A stretch of DNA of 33,993 nucleotides from Candidatus Omnitrophota bacterium (GTDB lineage: Bacteria > Omnitrophota > Gorgyraeia > Zapsychrales > JAHFFX01). The stretch covers positions 1 through 33,993 of the forward strand of contig JAHFFY010000010.1 of the NCBI GenBank assembly GCA_023247705.1, in the 5' to 3' direction. Positions 32,402 to 33,993 of the stretch are shown piece by piece (the first letter of the stretch is position 1; every line of letters starts with the position of its first letter). Under the pieces are notes generated by a model. It was not told the DNA's origin. It did not search any database and saw nothing but the letters and a program-made list of their open reading frames with translations. The position numbers and the translations under genes are program-made.

Positions 32402-33993
32402 TTACAGGTTAGATAGTTTGTGTTGTGTTAAAAGGAAATAAACGCCCGGAACGACAAAAAGCGTAAAAAACGTCGAGAATATCACGCCGCCGATGACAAC
32501 CGTCGCCATCGGTTTCAAAACTTCCGCCCCTGATCCAAGCGCTAAAGCCGGCGGAACAGCGGCGGCAATTGTCGCGAGAGACGTCATTAAAATTGGCCTT
32601 AAACGGATCGGACAGGCCTCTAATAATGCGTCCCGAACATTTATTCCTTTTTCTTTCAATTGATTCGTAAAATTAACCAACAGGATCGAATTCTTTTTGA
32701 CAATCCCCATCAGTAAAATAATACCGATAAAACTATAAATATTCAACGATTGTCCCGTAATCCAAAGCGCGATCAGCGCCCCCGTCACGCTGAAAGGCAA
32801 CGCAATCAAAACCGTAACCGGATCTTTATAACTGTTAAATTGCGATGCCAAAACCATATAAGCGACCAAGATCCCCAGCCACAAGATAAAGAAAAGACTG
32901 TTGAAAGATTCCTGGAATGTTTGGGCGTTCCCGCCGTAGGAAGCGTGATAATGCTCGGGGAGGACCTCTTTGACGATTTTGTTCGTCGCTGCCATGGCGT
33001 CGGACTGAGATATGCCCGGAGCGATATTCGCAAAGATTGAAATCGAGCGTTCGCGGTTGCGACGGGTAATGCTTAAAGGTGTTTTTTCTTCATTTATAGT
33101 TACGACATCTTTTAGCTGAACCATTTCTCCAAAATTATTCCATACCGATAAATTTTCCATGTCCTGGGCCTGAACGCGCTGAGAGGGAATCAAGCGAATA
33201 CGAACATCATAACGATGGCCTCCCTGGGTATATTTGGCCACGCGTTCGCTGGCCATCATCGCGTTAACTGTCCGGCCGATGGCCTCCATATTCACTCCGT
33301 GTTTGGCTGCCTGTTCGCGATTGGGATAGATTCTTATTTCCGGAATCCCTTCCTGAAAATTCGTATCAATGTCCGTCATCAGGCCTGTCGCCGACATTTT
33401 TTCCTGAATTTGAGATCTGAGTTCCGCCAGTTTGGTCCATTCCGGACCAAGAATGGTCAACTCAATGGGAAATCCTCTCTGCGCTGAAAAACCGCTCAAG
33501 GAAGGATCCTGGATGATGACTTTCAAATCTTTGATCTTATTCAATTCTTTTCTAAAAAAGGCCATGATATCTTTTTGTGAAGGTCGGTGTTTATACGGCT
33601 CAACAGCCGGTCGATCGGGAGGTTCTTTAAGCGTGACAAAAATTTGCCCGCGATTCACTTCGCCCCCGCCAAATCCGCCGATCGCGCTGAAATAACGCAA
33701 AACCTCCGGGCGGTTCATGATAAACTTTTCGGCTTCGATAAAACGCTGATCCGTAAATCCGATCGATGATCCTTCCGGCGTCTGCAACCGGCAGAAGAAC
33801 ATGCTTTGGTCCTGAGACGGAACGAATTCTTTTCTTAATTTTGAAATGATCCCCAGCGAAACGCAAAACATAATCGTGGCTATGATAATGACCGCATACC
33901 GGTATTTAAGCGCCGCTGCCAATAACCGACGATAACCCCCAGATAGTCCATGAAAAAATCTATCCATTGTCCGGCCTAACCTCGAACTTCGAT
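32402..33993 (-). CDS. RND-family efflux transporter, C-terminal half, partial at right edge
   Basis: This is the C-terminal half of an inner-membrane proton-driven RND pump. The frame stays open to the window edge (codons upstream of the ATG at 33967 have no stop), so that ATG is internal and the true start lies outside. Visible parts are a membrane helix (KYRYAVIIIATIMFCVSLGI), a periplasmic domain (EFVPSQDQSMFFC, VNRGQIFVTLK), and the last five helices (FFILWLGILVAYMVLASQF, LMGIVKKNSILLVNF, VVIGGVIFSTFFTLFVVPGV). The type is HAE1-like; a metal pump is not excluded. The proton-relay residues of the first half are outside the window. The GNAT gene follows by two bases. Confidence 0.9.
   Translation of the reverse strand, partial: RSSRLGRTMDRFFHGLSGGYRRLLAAALKYRYAVIIIATIMFCVSLGIISKLRKEFVPSQDQSMFFCRLQTPEGSSIGFTDQRFIEAEKFIMNRPEVLRYFSAIGGFGGGEVNRGQIFVTLKEPPDRPAVEPYKHRPSQKDIMAFFRKELNKIKDLKVIIQDPSLSGFSAQRGFPIELTILGPEWTKLAELRSQIQEKMSATGLMTDIDTNFQEGIPEIRIYPNREQAAKHGVNMEAIGRTVNAMMASERVAKYTQGGHRYDVRIRLIPSQRVQAQDMENLSVWNNFGEMVQLKDVVTINEEKTPLSITRRNRERSISIFANIAPGISQSDAMAATNKIVKEVLPEHYHASYGGNAQTFQESFNSLFFILWLGILVAYMVLASQFNSYKDPVTVLIALPFSVTGALIALWITGQSLNIYSFIGIILLMGIVKKNSILLVNFTNQLKEKGINVRDALLEACPIRLRPILMTSLATIAAAVPPALALGSGAEVLKPMATVVIGGVIFSTFFTLFVVPGVYFLLTQHKLSNL

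Overview
This window comes from a Gram-negative-type bacterium of moderate, slightly AT-rich composition. It encodes lipoproteins, periplasmic proteases, a type IV pilus motor and an RND pump. The gene mix resembles uncultured lineages such as Omnitrophota: a BioD-like/DRTGG protein beside sucCD, a PilT fused to a receiver domain, a TMTC-like TPR membrane protein and a lipoprotein with two peptidoglycan-binding repeats. No rRNA or other phylogenetic marker is present, so this placement is tentative. I see no tRNA, rRNA, CRISPR array or insertion sequence.

Layout. (1) 1-5640, leftward: a nitrogen-assimilation operon, nirB-nirD-nrtA-nrtB, that runs off the left edge. It is preceded by a leader of about 490 nt with a near-consensus sigma-70 promoter. 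(2) 5682-7299: a compact restriction-modification pair, visibly AT-richer than its surroundings. (3) 7322-8554: a GAF-GAF-ANTAR regulator. (4) 8728-11949: sucC, sucD and a BioD-like/DRTGG protein. (5) 12077-14428: a peptidoglycan-binding lipoprotein, then a PilT ATPase fused to a receiver domain that lacks its phospho-acceptor Asp. (6) 14435-14882: a gene-poor stretch with a rightward promoter, several inverted repeats and a 103-bp hairpin. (7) 14883-17513, rightward: purU and a TMTC-like TPR membrane protein. (8) 17520-18619, leftward: Rieske ferredoxin, GYD-domain protein and RidA. (9) 18805-19744, rightward: an ECF-type sigma factor and a zinc-finger anti-sigma. (10) 19780-25602: an HtrA-like protease, a HAD phosphatase, and an operon of S1 protease, FHA membrane protein and SGNH-fold protein. 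(11) 25825-27920: an exported small heat-shock protein, a tandem-receiver protein and two small exported proteins. (12) 28120-33993: an operon of PIG-L deacetylase, OmpR-type regulator and histidine kinase, then a GNAT acetyltransferase and the C-terminal half of an RND pump.

The most interesting system is the nir leader together with the GAF-GAF-ANTAR protein. ANTAR proteins bind paired RNA hairpins whose six-base loops carry A at position 1 and G at position 4, and this prevents a downstream terminator from forming. The nir leader has such a pair at 5537-5585. The second hairpin shares bases with a terminator ending in six U. A third A1/G4 hairpin at 5473-5486 shares its 3' arm with a second, 16-bp terminator. 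Further hairpins and another terminator-like stem sit just before nirB. This suggests staged antitermination control of nitrite reductase and nitrate uptake by the nearby regulator, with a restriction-modification cassette lying between the regulator and its target. The hairpins are read directly from the sequence. The regulatory link is inference from family knowledge.
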